A stretch of 64,000 bases of DNA from Craterostigma plantagineum. Its lineage: Eukaryota > Streptophyta > Magnoliopsida > Lamiales > Linderniaceae. Where the stretch lies: positions 186,001 to 250,000 of the forward strand of contig JAPQWV010000664.1 in assembly GCA_027422505.1 (NCBI GenBank), written 5' to 3'. The position numbers and the translations under genes were made by a program. Below, piece after piece: positions 1 through 11,989 of the stretch. The notes below the pieces were generated by a model that was not told where the DNA came from, ran no database searches, and was given only the letters and a program-made list of their open reading frames with translations. Position 1 is the stretch's first letter, and each line of letters starts with the position of its first letter.

Positions 1-1556
1 GTGCTGAGTGCCATTCCTCCAACACTTTCTAGAGAAGAGTGGCTTCAAGCCCTACCGAGGGCTTTGGTTGCTGGATTTGTGAAAACCGACATAGAATTTC
101 AGCAGCGAGGCATGTTTATTTCCTGACAAGTTTTCGTCTTGTGATTTGTTGACGTTGAGCGTCTTCTTTCATGGTCTTATTCTGGATGCTAAAATCTAAA
201 TGGCAGGCGAGACTTCAGGAACAACGGCTACTTTTGTCGTGATTGATGGCTGGACAGTGACTGTCGCTTCCGTTGGAGATTCTCGGTGCATATTGGACAC
301 TCAAGGGGGCATCATATCTCTCCTTACTGTCGATCACAGGCTCGAAGAGAATGTCGAGGAGCGTGAGCGTGTAACTGCAAGTGGAGGTGAAGTAGCGAGA
401 CTCAATGTTTTTGGTGGAAATGAGGTAATACTTCTCTTTCTACCTTAAGATAATTGTGGATATTTTAGTTCCAGACAAATAATTCTTTAGTATAGTTGAT
501 TGATTTGTGCTTGGGATTTGTAGGTTGGTCCATTACGATGCTGGCCAGGTGGATTATGCCTGTCAAGGTCCATTGGTGATACAGATGTTGGCGAGTTCAT
601 TGTTCCAATACCACATGTAAAGCAAGTCAAGGTATGCAAATATTGTCCTAATAGGTGATGTAAGAGGCTGGTTTACTGGAAGGACTCTGATACTTGGTTT
701 TACGTCTGGGTCTGGATGATAGCTTTCCAATGCTGGGGGAAGACTTATAGTTGCATCTGATGGTATATGGGATGCTTTATCATCTGAAACTGCTGCTCAA
801 GCTTGTCGGGGTTTACCTGCAGATATTGCTGCTAAGCTGGTTGTTAAGGTGCATATTTGTACTGTGAAGTGCCTTGTTGTAGTTTGTTTTATTGCCACAA
901 CATTAGTAATACCTGTTATGCTCGCAGGAAGCCCTTAGGTCACGAGGGCTGAAAGATGATACGACCTGCCTTGTTGTCGATATTATTCCTTATGATCTCC
1001 CCGTTTTTCCTCCGATGCCCAATAAGAAGCCAAGTTTGCTCGGTTCGCTTGGGTTTGGGAAACGAGCACCTTATTCTTCCAAGGGAAGCAGTAAGCTCTC
1101 TGCAGTTGGAGCTGTGGAGGAGTTGTTCGAAGAGGGTTCTGCAATGCTTGCAGAGAGGTTCCTTAAAAACTCTCTCTCTTCAATAAGTTAGACGGTTGTC
1201 CATAGGTCTTTTCCAAAAGCATAAAATAGAAACTAATCGTTGTCAATGTCAGTGTGGCAATTTGTTGCTCTAGTCATCATATTTGTTGACTTGAAATGGA
1301 ATAGGAAATTCTTAACAATGAGAATATGGCTTCTATTATACGCAGGTTGGGCAAGGATTTTCCTTTGGATCCAAGCTCTGGGTTGTTTAGATGTGCTATA
1401 TGCCAAAGGGATCAACCTCCTAGAGAGGGCTTATCCGTCAACTCGGGTCCCTTTTTCTCGCCATCGTCAAAGCCATGGGAAGGTCCTTTCCTCTGCTCAA
1501 GTTGTCGCGCAAAGAAAGACGCCATGGAAGGGAAAAAAACAACACTGATTGGGTAA
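1..1556 (+). CDS. Protein phosphatase 2C, 3' part of gene (5' end outside window)
   Basis: Metal-dependent Ser/Thr phosphatase of the PP2C family. Six exons are readable: 1-109, 207-424, 524-631, 723-848, 928-1157 and 1346-1556, giving 333 in-frame residues. Visible motifs are SGTTATF, VGDSRC, the acidic DGIWDALSS and KDDTTCLVVDI, in PP2C order. The N-terminal DGHG motif must lie upstream of the window. The last exon adds a Cys-rich tail (CAIC ... PWEGPFLCSSC ... KKDAMEGK), which from memory is typical of the Arabidopsis At1g47380/At1g09160 group and not of ABA co-receptor PP2Cs. The first intron in the window starts with GC instead of GT (110-206, GC...AG), and the phase is correct only with that donor. 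Without the last splice, reading runs to a stop just past 1157, so the Cys tail depends on the 1158-1345 intron. Confidence 0.88.
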
Positions 1557-2679
1557 TATGGTCATGCCCACCTTACGTGTCAGGTCTAGGAGTGCTTTGC
1601 TCCTTTTTTTCCCATCTGCGTATTAATCGTTAGAAATGTGCGTGAGAAGTGATTTCAGTGAATTGGTAGATATAATATTACTTAGGGAGCAGACCAATCG
1701 TTTTTTTATGTTTCCTATCCGTGCTTTGGCCGTTTGACCCCAACGAAGCAAACACCACTCTCAAATTACATGGGTTTGGATTATGTAAGTAAAGAGATGC
1801 TGCTGTGCTGATTGACTAAATGATGTCTATCTCTGTGCCGTATTATGCATTGTTCATATTTGATATGTGGTTTTCGTTCCCAGTTTTGTTCACTCAATGC
1901 ATACACATTCCTCCTACATGTTCAACTGTGTTTCTCTGCAAGCGTTCCAGAAGAATGTGGCGTTTGGTTTTCCTTCTTTTTTTAATTAATTAACAATTGC
2001 TTGGCTGAAATATTTCCATCATTGGAGAGTTGGGGCGAGCCCCCAAAATTAGAAATTTCGTGGGCTTCCAAAAATTGACGAGCAAGCCCTAACCGAAAAG
2101 TAGGGCAGAGCTCACTCGCCTTAAACTAAGGTTGTGTTCGACTGCGTGGGTGTCGGCACGACCAGCCTTCTCTATACGATCGATCATTAGCCAGTCGCCA
2201 CATTCACCCCCGACAAGACGGGTTAAGTTCAAACGATACATTAGGGCCCTTATTTATAACATCAAGTTTCGTGATTTTGTAGATAACTATCCGATGTGGG
2301 ATTCGATTCTTGAAACAATAATTTCACACTTTCTCTCTCATACTCACCTCAATCCCCAAAACGAAGCCCTCCTAAATAGTGTGAAACCAAGCCCACATAT
2401 ATCGATTAGTGGGTCTGAATTTGAAATGAGACGACAAATTGGCAAACGAAGTGGTCAATTCCAGTTTCAATTTCATGTATTTTCTTTCCTTCTCGCTCTC
2501 TTCTCAGCCCCTGTTTCTTACATCATCTTACGCACGCCATATAGATTTGTTCCGTCATTCAAGATATTGAATTGACCGTTTGGATAATTATATCCGATTG
2601 TTAAGAGGAGACATCAAATCAGACTTTCGATTGAGTGCGTCTTGTTTCTTTTTTTTTTTAATCTGAGAATGCTTGTTTC
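1557..2679. other. Gene-free stretch between the PP2C gene and the LINE
   Basis: About 1.1 kb. An open frame at 2132-2575 (+) has no recognisable domain and no conserved motif. I see no RNA gene and no repeat except short T runs near 2650. The first part probably contains the 3' UTR of the PP2C gene. Confidence 0.5.
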
Positions 2680-4350
2680 TTGGATAGTAGTATTTTTTTT
2701 TTTTTTAAACGATAGCTTTGTATAACTTCAACAAAATAAATTTACAAGGTGGTTCAGTAACCGAAAGTCACCCACTGCTTACATCGTAACAACAGTGGCA
2801 CGCAGGGAGGAACATGTGTTCCATGGAACGACTAAATAAAAAGGACAATGCAACTACAAACTTGCAGATAAAGTCTATCCCCAATGCAAAACAAGAGAAT
2901 TCTGGGAGGATGAACCAACATCGTGTCTTGCCCTTGGAAAAATCCTAAACGCCATCAACAGCAGCAAATCCTCTAGAATTCTTAGCATTGGCATCTGAAT
3001 ATTGAACTGATGTAAACATCCTATGCAATCCAGATGGAGACCACGAGCATTCGAAACCAACAATGAAACATTAAATTTCCAGGAATTCATTCCACTCCTG
3101 TAATGCCTTATCCACAGCAGATTTGCCAAAATTCCATTCCTTCTTGAACACCCATAGGTTCCTGCATTTCCAAAGCATCCACAGAATATATACCGAGAGT
3201 TGAAGACGAAATTGGTAAACATCTGAGCCAGGTCCCAAACAAATCTTCCCCCACCAATCCATTAAGGCAGCGCACGGAATTCCTGTGTGATTCCAAGATA
3301 GCGGTGCAGCGTCCCAACAAAGTTTGGCCTGAGGGCAGCATAAAAAGAGATGGTGGTTAGGCTTTCATTTTCCTCCCCACATGTTGAGCAAAGTGTATCA
3401 ATCTTCATTCCTCTTCTAGCCAGGTTTAATTTATTCGGTAGTGAGTCGTGGAGGCATCTCCACATGAAGTGTTTCAACTTTCCTTTGACCTTGAGAAACC
3501 AAGTGGCTCGCCAGATTTTCTCTAGATTGGTTCCTTGGTCGCTTCCCTCTGGTTTATCTTTTCGTATTTCCGGGCCTGTTAACAACAATGCTGATTTGAC
3601 AGTAAATTGGCGACTAGCATGCTTAGACCAGCTCAATCGCGTCCCGTTTGGTGCACCGTCGATTCTCCTAGCGCCTTTGAGAATTAACATAACGAGCACG
3701 GGACCAACATTTCCAAAGCCATGATACTGATGATGGAACAGTGGCTGTGAGCAGATTCCCATCAGGGTAGTACTTCGCCTTCAACACTTTTGCCACAAGG
3801 AGATTAGGTTGTGTGAGCATTCGCCACAATTATTTGGCAATCAGTGCATCGTTGAAAATTTGCAATTGCTGGAAACTAAGACCACCGTGAGCTTTAGGCC
3901 GGGTAAGAGAATCCCAAGCTTTCCAGTGTATTTTCTGCTCACCTTGGTTTTTTCCTCCCCACCAGAAATCCGCAATCCTCTTTGAGATCATTCTACAAAT
4001 GTGTATTGGAAGTTTGAAGCATGACATAATGTAAACAAGAAGTGAATGCAAAACCGATTTAATGAGAGTCTCTTTCCCTGCGCTGCTAAAAAAAGTTGAC
4101 TTCCAATTTTCCATTCTATTCCGCACCGTGTCCACCACGTATTGGAAGGTTTCTCTCTTCGAACGCCCAATGACCAGTGGCAGGCCCAAGTACCTCAACT
4201 TGCTTTCTTCCTTGATGCCGGCAAATATGCTAAGAATGTGCCCTTTCTGTTCAGCGGTGGTGTTTCGGCTGAATAAAATGGAGGACTTCTCGAGGTTTAC
4301 CTTCTGGCCCGATGCAACGCAGAAAAGGTTCAGCACATTGGATAGTAGTA
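2680..4350 (-). mobile_element. 5'-truncated LINE (non-LTR retrotransposon) with target-site duplication
   Basis: On the minus strand, three broken frames read in order as the C-terminal part of a plant LINE ORF2. The first (4336-3830) is the end of the reverse transcriptase with the typical ASGQKVNLEKS and LRYLGLPL segments. The second (3762-3262) is the zf-RVT region with the Trp/Cys pattern FMWRCLHDSLPNKLNL ... CSTCGEE. The third (about 3262-2875) is a degenerate downstream part (ILWMLWKCRNLWVF). The 3' end is a 14-base A tract on the minus strand (T at 2693-2706). The 13-bp sequence ttggatagtagta occurs at both edges, 2680-2692 and 4338-4350. This is the signature of target-primed insertion of a 5'-truncated copy. 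The element body is therefore about 2693-4337. It is dead because it lacks endonuclease and most of the RT. Confidence 0.9.
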
Positions 4351-5165
4351 GTTTATCCTTCGTTTCTCGTTACAAGTTGCAACATAGATATAAAGGAGTG
4401 ACGACGATGAGTACTTCAAAGCACATTTCTTAAGTTGGGCTAGATCTTTGGCCCGTGGAAGTAGCTACAAAGCCCAACTGAACCCACTTAATTCTGCACT
4501 TTTTATATCGAGTTGTCTCCTTAATTTACGTAACTAATGCGATTTGAAGTTTGACCACTTCTATTGGATTTGTTCAATCTTTAATTAACAAGGAGTGACG
4601 ACGATGAGTACATGATCCGTGATGGATTAGATATAATTGGTCTATATTTTAATCAAATATTATAGATTCATGGTCTCTAAGCCTACGTTGTAATAATTAC
4701 TTGCAAAACCTTTGGTAAGATTCTACTTTTGACATCATGATCATTGTCTGAACTTGTTTGTGGTATACTCTCCACCACTAATGATTGTAGTTGGAAGCCA
4801 TTCAATTCATATTTAATCACATCAATTAATTCTCCAAAGTGGCCGACTTGTCTCTAACAAAGAAAAAAAAATGTTCGTCATAAGTTAGGAGAAATAAAAT
4901 TCCGAACAAATATTCCTCATCTTCAGGCTTCATGTGACCATTCTCAAGAAACAAAAATATCTTCGATATTTGTTCAAAATAATTTAATCATTTAAGAAGA
5001 AAAGGAAAAGAAAACAAGTGTTTTTTGCGCCGCCCCACATGTGATTGTTGGGTGGGCCACATGTTTCGCATACTGGTTGAATGTTCTTCAATATTCCGAT
5101 TATTACAAAGTGGACCGATGGTAAATTAAGCGACATCTATCTATAAATACCCATTGAATAAAAAA
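4351..5165. other. Gene-free stretch with a 22-bp direct repeat
   Basis: No gene seen. A 22-bp sequence starting aaggagtgac is repeated exactly at 4393-4414 and 4590-4611, bracketing about 175 bp that contain no coding signal. The rest is AT-rich and featureless to my reading. Confidence 0.5.
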
Positions 5166-5526
5166 TTTACAAATCAGTACGTATAGAATTTCTACATATA
5201 GGTATCCGTTTTATTGTTTGTACCAATTTTCTCAGTCTTGTCGTACCTTTTTATGTGTGTATTGCGTATCACGTTTTGCATTTATACGGTACCATATACG
5301 GTTACCATAAGGTACATTAATGTGTTATCTATGACGTACCATTTTCTCAACGTATTACGTACAACAATACGTTTCTATAGGGTATCTAAATGTGTTATAT
5401 GGCATATCTGCGGCGGATCGGGTACCTATGTGCAAAAAAAATTCATTCTATTAGGTACCTACATATAAAGAATACTGACAGTGTACTGAATTACAAGTTT
5501 TTATGCAAATGTGTGTAAAGACCTCT
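5166..5526 (+). repeat. GTACC-rich dispersed repeat, copy 1
   Basis: About 360 bp built from degenerate units containing GTACC or GTATC spaced roughly 25-40 bp apart (for example acggtaccatatacgg and tctatgacgtaccat). It ends with a block reading gtactgaattacaag followed by gtgtaaagacctct. The same beginning, unit pattern and end are found at 18437-18828 and, in the opposite orientation, at 29637-30022. No protein is encoded. The two ends are weakly inverted relative to each other. Confidence 0.75.
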
Positions 5527-6894
5527 AAAATTGTTAAATTAATGACCTTCATCTGCAGATTATTTATTTTCAACGAAAGCATATACTAGTAACAACTACA
5601 ACAATATCATTTAATCCAAAATAATTTTGGTTGATTACTATTAACTATGAATAAGGTATCCTATGTCAACACCAATGCATGCTTTGACCTTTTACGATGA
5701 CCACTTTAAGATAGATAAAATAGCACTACTTCAAAGAATATTTTGTAACGCCCTGAATGATTATCAAGTGATATTTACGTTATACGGAAATATCGAAACA
5801 AAAAAAAACATATATTTTGTTTATCCTCAACGTTGCCGACCACTTTGAATGAAATTGAAAATAGATCAAAGGTCCTATATACTATTATTGTGTGAAGATC
5901 AAATGCATCACGGAAGTAGAAGAATTTTACACACTCATGATGTATTTTCCATTCTAATTTCGCTTTATTATATAAAAAGTACACCTATATGTTATGTGTA
6001 TAATTTATCGTCAAAATAACTCTCGTGACATGCCTTAGCCGTACCTACAAATATTATATGATGTTAAAAAATGTGGTTATGATTGAGTTGGTCCACTCAG
6101 TATCAAATAATTCTAGTAATCTCCATTAAAGAAAAAAAGAAGAAAAGATTACAATATCTACCAAAAGATACTTGTGGACCCTTTGTTTAATCGATTATTC
6201 AAAATATTGTGAGGTTGTGGTGTTTTCTAAATGACATTTCTAGAGAAGAGGAAATATTATTTGTAATAACTAATTAAGGCATATAATTAATCATTATCAT
6301 TGGCATTATCATTCCTTAAATTGTACGTTGGACCGTTCCAAAATACATATAAATTTCTCAATTCATAAATAGTACACTTTGCACACCCAAATGTGCGTTC
6401 TATGATCATATAAATAAAAAAAAATTACTTTTATTTTAAGTTATACATTAAATTGAGAATTAGAATTTAAATATATTAAGATTAAAGATATAATAATTAA
6501 CTAAAATAGAAAATAACTAAATTAGAGTTAGTGGGTATTTTTTAATTTTATTATTAATTGTTTTGGTGAAATTGACAGAACTAACGAGCAGTTTAATCAA
6601 ACCCCTCACGCTTAATAAAACAGAATAGATTTTCGAAACTGATTAATGTTATATATCGACCATGATTCCGAAGCTTTACTACATGTTTGACCAAGTTTTA
6701 CAAAATTTTAATCATACCAATCATTCATGTCAACCTGTTAAAAAATACTAAATGATACAGTGGTTTATGGGTTTTATCATATAAATAGTTTCCTTGTTAC
6801 TATAATAAAGAAACGGTGTATAACGTAATAAAAACGACATCGTAAGTCAACAAAGGACCGATGATAATGTTGTTTTGAACGTAGATAAATATCT
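5527..6894. other. AT-rich gene-free stretch
   Basis: About 1.4 kb of AT-rich DNA. Short open frames at 5663-5848 and 5775-5984 overlap each other and have no recognisable motif. I see no gene, RNA or defined repeat here. Confidence 0.5.
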
Positions 6895-7487
6895 GGATTG
6901 CTATTCACCGCCCTTTTTCCTAGTCACTGCCCCCTATGCCCTTTGATATTTAAATTAATTTAAAAAGAAAAAAACTAACTAAATATATAATTTCGGTACG
7001 AAATACTGAAAACTACATACACAAATAAATTCGAACGATCGATCGATACGAAAAAAAATTTGATTTAACATTTTCGGACCGATCGATCGATATTTTCGGA
7101 CCGATCGATCGATTTTAGCACCGATCGATCGATACTGTCGTAAAAATCATTCAACACGGATCGAAATAGTTTGAAAAAAGTCCCGAACGAGCCAAAATTT
7201 TGAGCGGCGCTTGGCACGGCCGAACAACAATTTCGGCCGCCAACAACAATTTCGGCCGCCACAAGGCACGGCCGAAACACAATTTCGGCTGTGACATGTG
7301 GCAGCCAAAATTATGGTTCGGCGGTGCCAGCGCCGGCCGAAATTGTGTTTCGGCCGGAGCTGGTCAGGCCGAATTTATGTTTTGGCCGGGACAGCTGTGG
7401 GCGAAATCTGATTTCGGCCCACTCATGAAGGGCCGAAATCTCACTTCGGCCGCATATACAAGGGGCTGAAAATTCGGTTTGGCTGCT

Positions 7488-7915
7488 TATTTTTTTGTTA
7501 TTATTTTGTAATATTAATATTTTTTGTTGTTATTATTTTTTATTATTAATTTTTTTTGTTATTATTTTGTAATACTAATATCTTTTGTTGTAATTATTTT
7601 GTATTATTAATGTTCTTTGTTATTAATTTTTTTTGTTAAAATTATTTTGTATTATTAATGTTCTTTGTTATTAATTTTTTTTGTTAAAATTATTTTGTAA
7701 TATTAGAATTTTTTTGTTATTATTTTGTAATATTAATATTTTTTGTTGTTATTATTTTGTAATATTAATATTTTTGTTGTTATTATTTTTTTATTATTAA
7801 ATTTTTTTGTTATAATTATTTTGTAATATTAATATTTTTTCTTGTTATTATATTGTATTATTAATTTTTTTTGTATTAAGTTTTTTGTTATAATTATTTT
7901 GTAATATTTTTTTTT
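7488..7915. repeat. AT-rich degenerate tandem array
   Basis: Repeated units of the form attattttgtaatatt plus tttttgttgtt, about 30-45 bp each, over more than 400 bp. It lies inside the long-inverted-repeat element and carries no coding signal. Confidence 0.8.
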
Positions 7916-8324
7916 GGCTTGTGAATGTGCCCAAATGTTGGAGAAAATATTAAGTTGAGAGACATGGGCTTTATTTTGGGCTTGTGAAGGTGAATTAATT
8001 GGAGGGAATTTAAAATGAAGAGTCGTTGTCCCACATTGGAAAAACAACATGGTTTCACCCACCTTATATATAGATGTGAATTTTATTAGTTTAAATTAAA
8101 TAACTAATATTATGCCACATGTAAGTCGCTCGCGTGCGCGCGCAGGGGGTGCAAATCAGGCCTACTTGTGCGAGCGCGCGACCCGCGCACACGAATGCCG
8201 GGCCGAGAACAGCGAATGCCGGGCCGAGAACAGCGGGCCTGACTAACCCGCGTTTTGCTCCGATTTTAACTTTTATTCCTCTCGGTATTAAAAAACGATC
8301 GAACGAAATTTTCTACAGGGCTGT

Positions 8325-8460
8325 GCACGGGCCGACCTGAAATTTCGACCGGGCCTGTGCGGGTCGAACTGAAATTTCGGCCGGGCCTGCGCGGGCCGAA
8401 CTGAAATTTCGGCCGGGCCTGTGCAGGCAATTTCGGCCGGGCCTGCGCAGGCCGAACTGG
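8325..8460. repeat. GC-rich tandem array, about 32-bp units
   Basis: Four to five imperfect copies of a unit reading roughly gaaatttcggccgggcctg followed by cgcgggccgaact. The same cggccgaaatt core occurs in a looser array at about 7200-7470 inside the same element. Confidence 0.8.
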
Positions 8461-8697
8461 AGGACCGAAAATATCGATCGTTCGCTCCTAAAATGTTAAA
8501 TCGAATTTTTTTCCGTATCGAGATCGATCGTTCGAATTTATTTGTGTATGTAGTTTTCAGTATTTCGTAGCATAATTATATATTTAGTTAGTTTTTTCTT
8601 TTTAAATTAATTTAAATATCATAAGGGCAGAAACATCATTTCAAGCCCTTTAGGGGCGGTAACTAGGAAAAAGAGAGCGGTGAATAACAATTCCCAA

Positions 8698-9980
8698 ATA
8701 AATATATGTAGTGGCAATCATAGACGTTCATACAAAATACCCACAGCGCGAACGGGATGTTTCATGTTACCTTTAATAGTAGTATATCAATATTTCAACT
8801 TCATAACTAAATGAATATTAGGATCCAGCATTTTTACATTAAATAAAACGAAGTCCAACACGTTTTAATCAACTGTATATGCTTACATATACTTTACGTT
8901 AAAAGGTCACTTGCCTTTATCGTATGATAGAATAGAGGGCAACATTTCCATTTTTTTCATTATCAGTTAAATTTTATATGCGCGTACAAGTTATAACTAC
9001 TCAATAGACTATTGATAATCCGTCATTATATTATTAAACATGTATTGTTTAAACATTAATTTTCAGGCTTCAGCTTACATTCCATTAATTAATCTACGTA
9101 ATCCGTCAACATGTAGCTTAGCTTAATCATGGTCCCCCTATTTTCCTATAATGTCCTTGTATGAATCCGTCAAAGCCCTATTAGCTTCGGGGCATTTTAG
9201 TCACTTGACTCTAATCCTCCTCCCTGTTATTTTAGACAACTTTGAACCTACCGTTACAAGAAAGATGGATGGGTCCTCTTCTCAGCTTGTAAGAACGTAA
9301 TAATTGTACTCCAACGCGCACTCAGAGCTATACACGTGTACTGTATGAGCGGTTATACGAGCCGAGATGAAATAATACGTCTTTGTTCTCTTCTCATCTC
9401 CTTCCCTGTTAAAGCTAAAAACCAATGGATTTTTCATTCTTTTGCAGCTTCACCGTCTTCTAACAAAACGCAGCTCAGTGTTGTTGAGTGTCGGAATCCC
9501 GCCGGCGTCTTGCGCCACGTCTCCGGCCAAGTTTTGTCGACAGATCGAAAGGTTTATTTGACTGTATTTTCCTCTCTTTCTATGAGGGCTTCATGACGTC
9601 TCTTTCAATTCATCACATGCTCCGGCGTTTTACACAAACAAGAAAGTAGTATTTGATTTTTGTGGAATTCTCTTTTTAATTTTATTTGTTTCGGGGGAAT
9701 TGTCTTGGCGTGGGTTGCTTGGAGTTATTTATCATTAAAATTATTCGATTGCTGACGTTTGTGATGTCTCCTAGCGCATAGATCATTCCCTTACAGTAAT
9801 TTTTTTTTCTGAAATCCTCGTAGATTGATGTTAGAATCCATGTGAGATTTGCGTAGATCGCTCTACTTTCCACAGCACACTTGCGATGTCTTTATTAAGA
9901 CATCATCATGTGCCTCTAAATTCTTCATAAACACATGTAGATTGTCGTAAGGCGTAAGTGAGGGAACCCCTGCTAAGAAA
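8698..9980. other. Upstream region of the second PP2C gene
   Basis: About 1.3 kb with no recognisable protein or RNA gene. The part nearest the PP2C start (about 9400-9980) is less AT-rich and is probably promoter and 5' leader. I could not fix a TATA box or leader intron. Confidence 0.4.
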
Positions 9981-11713
9981 ATGGGGCGTTTCTCGTCGAT
10001 GTTCAATGGGCTCACAAGGTCGCTTTCGATCAAGAAATCGACAAAGTCATCAAAGCCCAATAACAGATGTGTTAGTAGTTCTTGCAATGGAAGGGAAACC
10101 GTCGAAGCCATGGCAAAGGATGCGAGGAAGAATGATTTGATACTAAGGACGTCGGGAATCATCAACGTCGACGGTTCGAAGAACATGGCTTCCGTCTTCT
10201 CAAAGAGAGGAGAGAAAGGCGTAAATCAAGATTGCTGCATTGTTTGGGAGGTATATAACAATATAAGATCATCAATGTATGTAGCCTCTGCATCTTGTCT
10301 TTCTCTCTTTGTCTGAATTTCTTCCATCCCTTTGTAGGAATTTGGATGCCAAGAAGACATGATATTCTGCGGCATATTCGACGGGCACGGGCCGTGGGGC
10401 CATTTCGTGGCGAAGCGTGTAAGAGAATTGATGCCTTCGTCCCTCCTTTGCAGTTGGCAGGAAACGCTCGTCGAGGCTTCGGTAAATCCAAACGTGAAGC
10501 CTCAGCCTTTCAATTTCAACGTATGGGAGGCTTCTTATTTGAAGTCTTGCGCCGACGTCGACCAACAGCTCGAAAATCACCGTAAGATCGACACGTTCCA
10601 CAGTGGGACGACCGCTTTGACAATCGTCAGGCAGGTGATAACTCTCTCGCCTTTTCCATCACTTGAATTCAATTTTTACCGCAAAATTCCGACGAACTTA
10701 CCTATTATTTTTTTCCTTGTCGAAAAAATCTACGCTAGGGAGACATTATTTATGTAGCGAACGTCGGGGACTCGCGTGCGGTGCTAGGAACAACTTCGAG
10801 TAGTGGAAGCATACAAGCCGTCCAGCTCACCGTAGACTTCAAGCCCAACCTTCCTCGTTAGTCCCTCTTTCTTTTTATTTTCTGACAACTATTAGTGTTC
10901 CCACTCAATTGGCTATGGGCTTACACCACATCATCTGAGAATGGGGACTAATCTATCCATCACGATAATCATGAGATTCGAGCCATGTTGAAAATAAATT
11001 ATGCAAGATAAAAGAGTACTTTACTACTTTCAAGGTCAACCTTTTAGGTGGAGTGGTCATTCAACAAACCCCATTACCTAATGGACTGAATACCATACCA
11101 AGCCATTAGACTCAACCCATTTATTTCCAAAACAAACGTATGTTAAATGTTATTACAGAAGAAGCGGAGAGAATAAGTCGGTGCAACGGGCGAGTGTACT
11201 GCCTGGAAGACGAGCCTGGCGTGCACAGGGTATGGCTTCCCCACGAGGAGTCGCCCGGTCTTGCAATGTCTCGGGCATTCGGAGACTACTGCGTGAAGGA
11301 TTTCGGGCTCATCTCCGTGCCCGAGGTGACTCAGAGGCACATCACCACCCAAGATCGGTTCGTAGTACTGGCGACCGACGGGGTAATAATAAGTACCTAT
11401 AATATGTATATATATACGATGATCATTATTAGATGCATGACAGTAATTTGGATCTTGTTATATATTATTTAAGGTTTGGGACGTGGTGTCGAACGAAGAA
11501 GCGGTGGAGATAGTTTCGGCGGCTTCGGATAGGATGAAGTCGGCCAAGCGTTTGGTGGAGTGTGCTGCGAATGCTTGGAAGAAGAAGAGGAAGGGCATTG
11601 CCATGGATGATATTTCTGCTATTGTCCTCTTTTTTTATCATTCCTCTCAACAAAACGAGGACGAGGAGAATATTCAATCTGTTGTAGCTGCAGCAGCAGC
11701 TTCTTTGAAATAA
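9981..11713 (+). CDS. Protein phosphatase 2C, clade E type
   Basis: Complete five-exon gene: 9981-10250, 10338-10634, 10739-10856, 11159-11382 and 11474-11713, giving 382 aa with all phases consistent and GT-AG introns. PP2C motifs are present in order: CGIFDGHGPWG (metal-binding D105, G106), VGDSRA (D200), the loop GLAMSRAFGDY, ATDG (D302) and AMDDIS (D348, D349). All the metal ligands expected of an active Mn/Mg-dependent Ser/Thr phosphatase are therefore present. The N-terminus MGRFSS fits the G2/S6 pattern of N-myristoylation, known in some clade E members, so membrane attachment is possible but inferred. The C-terminus has a short acidic then Ala-rich tail. It belongs to a different PP2C subgroup from the gene at 1-1556, so the two are not a recent tandem pair. 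Confidence 0.92.
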
Positions 11714-11989
11714 TATTTAATTCATATTTTTCTTTTCTTCTTGGAATATTAGCCGAATTAATCTCTCATTTAAAAATACGTATTAAACTAATGGGTGATT
11801 CTATTGGCACCTTCTATTTTTCTATATACATCCCTAATAATAAAAGTAAGTCATTAAATACTTCTATGTTTAAGATTTATCACTTTATTAATTATTTTAA
11901 CAATTTTCCCTAAAATAGAATGTCATTATCGGATTATATATAATTTATACATGAAAGTGAAATCCCATAATTTCTAAAACAAAATAGAT

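Larger units (their letters stand above)
6895..8697. mobile_element. Non-autonomous element with about 190-bp terminal inverted repeats and internal tandem arrays
   Basis: The left end (about 6895-7085) and the right end (about 8465-8697) are inverted copies. Both contain gctattcaccg or gttattcaccg, gatatttaaattaattt, actacatacacaaataaatt and clusters of cgatcgat. Between them lie a GC-rich array of cggccgaaatt motifs (about 7200-7470), an AT-rich array (7488-7915), a segment resembling a retroelement promoter (about 7920-8110), a 23-bp tandem duplication (about 8192-8237) and a second GC-rich array (8325-8460). No transposase is seen. Flanks share only ataaatat (6885-6892 and 8698-8705), so a clean target duplication is not proven. 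The structure fits a MULE-like or Foldback-like element. Confidence 0.75.

Noticed and set aside
2132..2575. Open frame of 147 codons
   Set aside because: No domain, and composition unlike the genes nearby. Not supported as a gene.
7200..7469. Open frame of 89 codons rich in Gly/Ala/Phe
   Set aside because: It is produced by the cggccgaaatt array inside the inverted-repeat element, and no family matches.
8028..8072. Upstream sequence element plus TATA resembling a U-snRNA promoter (gtcccacattg and ttatatata)
   Set aside because: No snRNA sequence follows at the right distance, and the same pair of motifs is common in plant retroelement promoters.
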